A stretch of 5,945 nucleotides of DNA from Bacteroidales bacterium UBA1722 (GTDB taxonomy: Bacteria > Bacteroidota > Bacteroidia > Bacteroidales > UBA932). Shown one piece after another: positions 4,488 to 5,945 of this stretch. The notes beneath the pieces are model-generated. The model was not told where the DNA came from. It did no database searches and worked only from the letters and a program-made list of their open reading frames with translations. Position numbers and translations under genes: made by a program. The stretch lies in the NCBI GenBank assembly GCA_002317435.1, contig DCIQ01000044.1, forward strand, positions 7,398 through 13,342, in the 5' to 3' direction. How positions within the stretch are numbered: the stretch's first letter is position 1; each line of letters begins with the position of its first letter.

Positions 4488-5414
4488 ATGTGCACATCTG
4501 CCCTACAGGAACGTTACGTCAATTTCTACACTGATTTCGCCTTCAAGAGACTCTTCGGAACGGAGGTGAACAAGGATCTTCTGATCAGTTTTCTGAACTC
4601 CCTGTTCTCCGGGAAGGAGGTGATCCGTGACCTCAGGTATCTGAATGTCGAGCACATGGGACATATCGCCACCGAGAGGAAGGCGGTTTTCGACATCTAC
4701 TGCGAGAATGAAAACGGAGAGAAGATTCTCATCGAGATGCAGAAGGCCGAACAGGACTTCTTCAAGGACAGGAGCATCTTCTACAGCACGTTCCCCATAC
4801 AGGAACAGGCTCCGCATGGCAGATGGAACTTCGAGTTGAAACGGGTCTATACCATCGGTATCCTGAACTTCACATTCGACGACAGTGACGACGGTTACCT
4901 GCATCATGAAGTCAAACTTGTGGACATGAAAAGCGGAAAGGTCTTCTATGACAAACTGACCTATATTTACCTTGAGATGCCCAAGTTCCTCAAGAGCGAG
5001 TCGGAACTCACCACGCTGTTCGACAAGTGGCTCTATGCCATAAAGAATCTCGCCACCTTGATGGACCGGCCCGCGGCACTCCAGGAGACCGTTTTCAGCC
5101 GGTTTTTCGAACAGGCGGAGATAGCCGCCTTCGATAGGGATGAGCTGCGCGGGTACCGCGAAAGCCAGAAAGACTTCTGGGATCTGAACAGCGTCATCGA
5201 AACAGCCCAGAAGAGAGGATGGACTGAGGGAAGGGAAGAAGGAAGAGAAGAAGGGAGAGCAGAAGGAAGAGCAGAAGGACGGACGGAAGGTGAAGCCATA
5301 GGAGCAGAGAGAGCCAACCGTGAGAATGCCGCCGCGATGAAATCTGAGGGGATTCCGCACTCTGTCATCTCACGAATCACCGGTCTGAGCGAGGAGCTCA
5401 TATCCAACCTGTAA
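4488..5414 (+). CDS. Rpn-family recombination-promoting nuclease / putative transposase (PD-(D/E)XK)
   Basis: This 308-residue member of the Rpn/TIGR01784 group (PDDEXK_2 nuclease fold) belongs to a family of DNA endonucleases that promote recombination independent of RecA. The family's opening motif TDFAFKRLFG is at 15-24. The nuclease core follows as RKAVFDIYC (64-72), with Asp69 as the acidic residue, and ILIEMQ (80-85), with Glu83-x-Gln85 in place of the usual E-x-K; the following FFKDRSIFYS (91-100) is also typical. Residues 140-235 form the conserved helical second half. Residues 247-270 are five EGRx repeats plus one variant, and the end AMKSEGIPHSVISRITGLSEELI (283-305) is a small HTH-like tail normal for the family. 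Length and motifs suggest an intact protein. It has its own -7 box and its stop codon abuts an IS3 remnant. Related copies are often repeated within one genome. Confidence 0.9.
   Translation: MCTSALQERYVNFYTDFAFKRLFGTEVNKDLLISFLNSLFSGKEVIRDLRYLNVEHMGHIATERKAVFDIYCENENGEKILIEMQKAEQDFFKDRSIFYSTFPIQEQAPHGRWNFELKRVYTIGILNFTFDDSDDGYLHHEVKLVDMKSGKVFYDKLTYIYLEMPKFLKSESELTTLFDKWLYAIKNLATLMDRPAALQETVFSRFFEQAEIAAFDRDELRGYRESQKDFWDLNSVIETAQKRGWTEGREEGREEGRAEGRAEGRTEGEAIGAERANRENAAAMKSEGIPHSVISRITGLSEELISNL
5226..5297 (+). repeat. in-frame 12-bp tandem repeat coding for EGRx
   Basis: Six successive 12-base units resembling GAAGGAAGAGAA code for EGRE, EGRE, EGRA, EGRA, EGRT and EGEA near the C-terminus of the Rpn protein. 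The bases are nearly all purine on this strand. The repeat links the nuclease part to the C-terminal tail. Its copy number may vary by slippage without changing frame. Confidence 0.85.
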
Positions 5415-5420
5415 CGGAAA

Positions 5421-5569
5421 GACTCCGCAGAATTATCTGCGCCGCCTGCCAGTCTGAAATAATGAAACTGCGCATCGAAAATGAACGGCTAAAAAAAAGT
5501 TATGCCGTTCAGAGGAAGACGGATGGGGAACTGGAGTATATTCGCTTAAAACCGAAGAGTTTGGCATAG
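5421..5569 (+). pseudogene. IS3 orfA remnant (C-terminal end, frameshifted)
   Basis: The open frame from ATG 5462 reads MKLRIENERLKKSYAVQ and continues to a stop at 5567-5569. This is the leucine-zipper-like tail typical of IS3 OrfA. Upstream, DSAEL (5421-5435), LRRL (5437-5448) and QSEI (5450-5461) join smoothly to it if one base near 5436 and one near 5449 are left out. This suggests two single-base insertions in a decayed gene. Its first 60 or so codons, including the HTH, are missing. The reconstruction is by eye. Confidence 0.5.
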
Positions 5570-5945
5570 TGGACCTGCTGTCCGGGGACTACCCCATCAA
5601 GGATCTTTGCTACATGATGGGCGTAAGCAGAGCCGGGTACTATAAGTGGAAGAATCACGAGCCATCTCCCCGCGACAATAAACGCGAGGATGTGATTGCC
5701 AAAGTCAAGGATGTCCATGAATCACATCCCACACACGGCTACCGCTGGACAGCGGCATATATCCGCATCAATATGCAGATAATCATCAGCGACAACTACG
5801 CCTACAAATGCTATCGGTATCTGGGAATAAAGGCCGAGACCAGACATAGGGTCCACTATAAACCACGCAAGGTGAGGGACTTGTATCCCAACCTTATCTT
5901 CACCACATGGGAGACGGTGGACCGTCCAAAGCAGGTCATTGTTTC
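5485..5945 (+). CDS. IS3-family transposase OrfB, N-terminal part (partial at the window edge)
   Basis: The frame is open from 5485 to the right edge, about 153 codons. DYPIKDLCYMMGVSRAGYYKW is the N-terminal helical/HTH_21-like region of IS3 OrfB. HPTHGYRWTAAYIR follows, where the GYRW/RI motif is typical, and then YKCYRYLGIKAETR. The segment KPRKVRDLYPNLIFTTWETV leads to DRPKQVIV, after which the first catalytic Asp of the DDE (rve) domain is expected; it lies outside the window. The frame is -1 relative to orfA, and the run of eight A at 5491-5498 has the form A_AAA_AAA, suiting programmed -1 frameshifting. Whether OrfB is intact cannot be judged here. With orfA decayed, a functional transposase is unlikely from this copy. 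Confidence 0.78.

Larger units (their letters stand above)
5415..5945 (+). mobile_element. 5'-truncated IS3-family insertion sequence, continuing beyond the window
   Basis: From just after the Rpn stop the sequence codes for the end of an IS3 OrfA and the first part of an OrfB, in the usual -1 relation. The N-terminal HTH part of OrfA and the left inverted repeat are absent, so the left end is lost, and the Rpn gene begins where the rest should be. A 6-bp hairpin CGCAGA-ATTA-TCTGCG (5426-5441) lies at the junction without a T-run. The right end is outside the window. The exact left boundary is uncertain within a few bases after 5414. Confidence 0.7.

Noticed and set aside
4503..5360. Long minus-strand open frame opposite the Rpn gene
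   Set aside because: It is the mirror of the Rpn coding sequence; the Phe/Ser/Pro-rich low-complexity part is the complement of the EGR repeat.
1..5945. CRISPR array, tRNA or rRNA genes
   Set aside because: No regularly spaced direct repeats, tRNA-like fold or rRNA sequence were found on reading both strands.

Overview
The window looks like a chromosome segment of a Bacteroidota, probably Bacteroidales (gut Bacteroides/Phocaeicola type). Three things point there. Several putative promoters match the Bacteroidota -7 box TAnnTTTG. The lipoproteins are of families typical of that order, including a GRGPxEY six-bladed propeller. An Rpn/PD-(D/E)XK nuclease of the kind common in these genomes is also present. 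No RNA gene of a family I can name, no CRISPR array and no complete insertion sequence is present.

Left two thirds (1-4371, all on the minus strand). Reading in the direction of transcription, from right to left: a strong Bacteroidota-type promoter (4337-4371); an untranslated stretch of about 260 nt rich in hairpins (4071-4333); an intrinsic terminator (4070-4110); a 77-aa XRE-type helix-turn-helix regulator (3790-4023); a 41-bp near-perfect palindrome (3699-3739); a putative promoter (3662-3694); a 62-aa secreted peptide with six cysteines (3405-3593); a six-bladed propeller lipoprotein (2232-3293); a thioredoxin-like CxxC lipoprotein separated from it by 5 nt (1693-2226); a TolC-family outer-membrane channel with its own promoter (26-1528); and the apparent start codon of one more gene at the left edge (1-8). 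Read together, this resembles a regulated small-peptide export or surface locus. The peptide would be the cargo, the two lipoproteins would act on or bind it, TolC plus the next gene would form an envelope exporter, and the HTH protein with its structured leader would control expression. The linkage is inference from gene order; no single gene proves it.

Right third (about 4403-5945, plus strand). A hairpin and a TATCTTTG promoter precede an Rpn-family recombination-promoting nuclease (4488-5414) with an EGRx tandem repeat near its C-terminus. Directly after its stop codon lies the 5'-truncated remnant of an IS3-family element: a frameshifted orfA tail, an A8 slippery run, and an orfB that runs off the right edge before the catalytic DDE region. 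This end is mobile DNA next to the peptide locus.

The most interesting parts are the structured leader upstream of the HTH gene, which has a terminator and a possible 10-bp antiterminator, and the Cys-rich peptide next to the CxxC lipoprotein and TolC.
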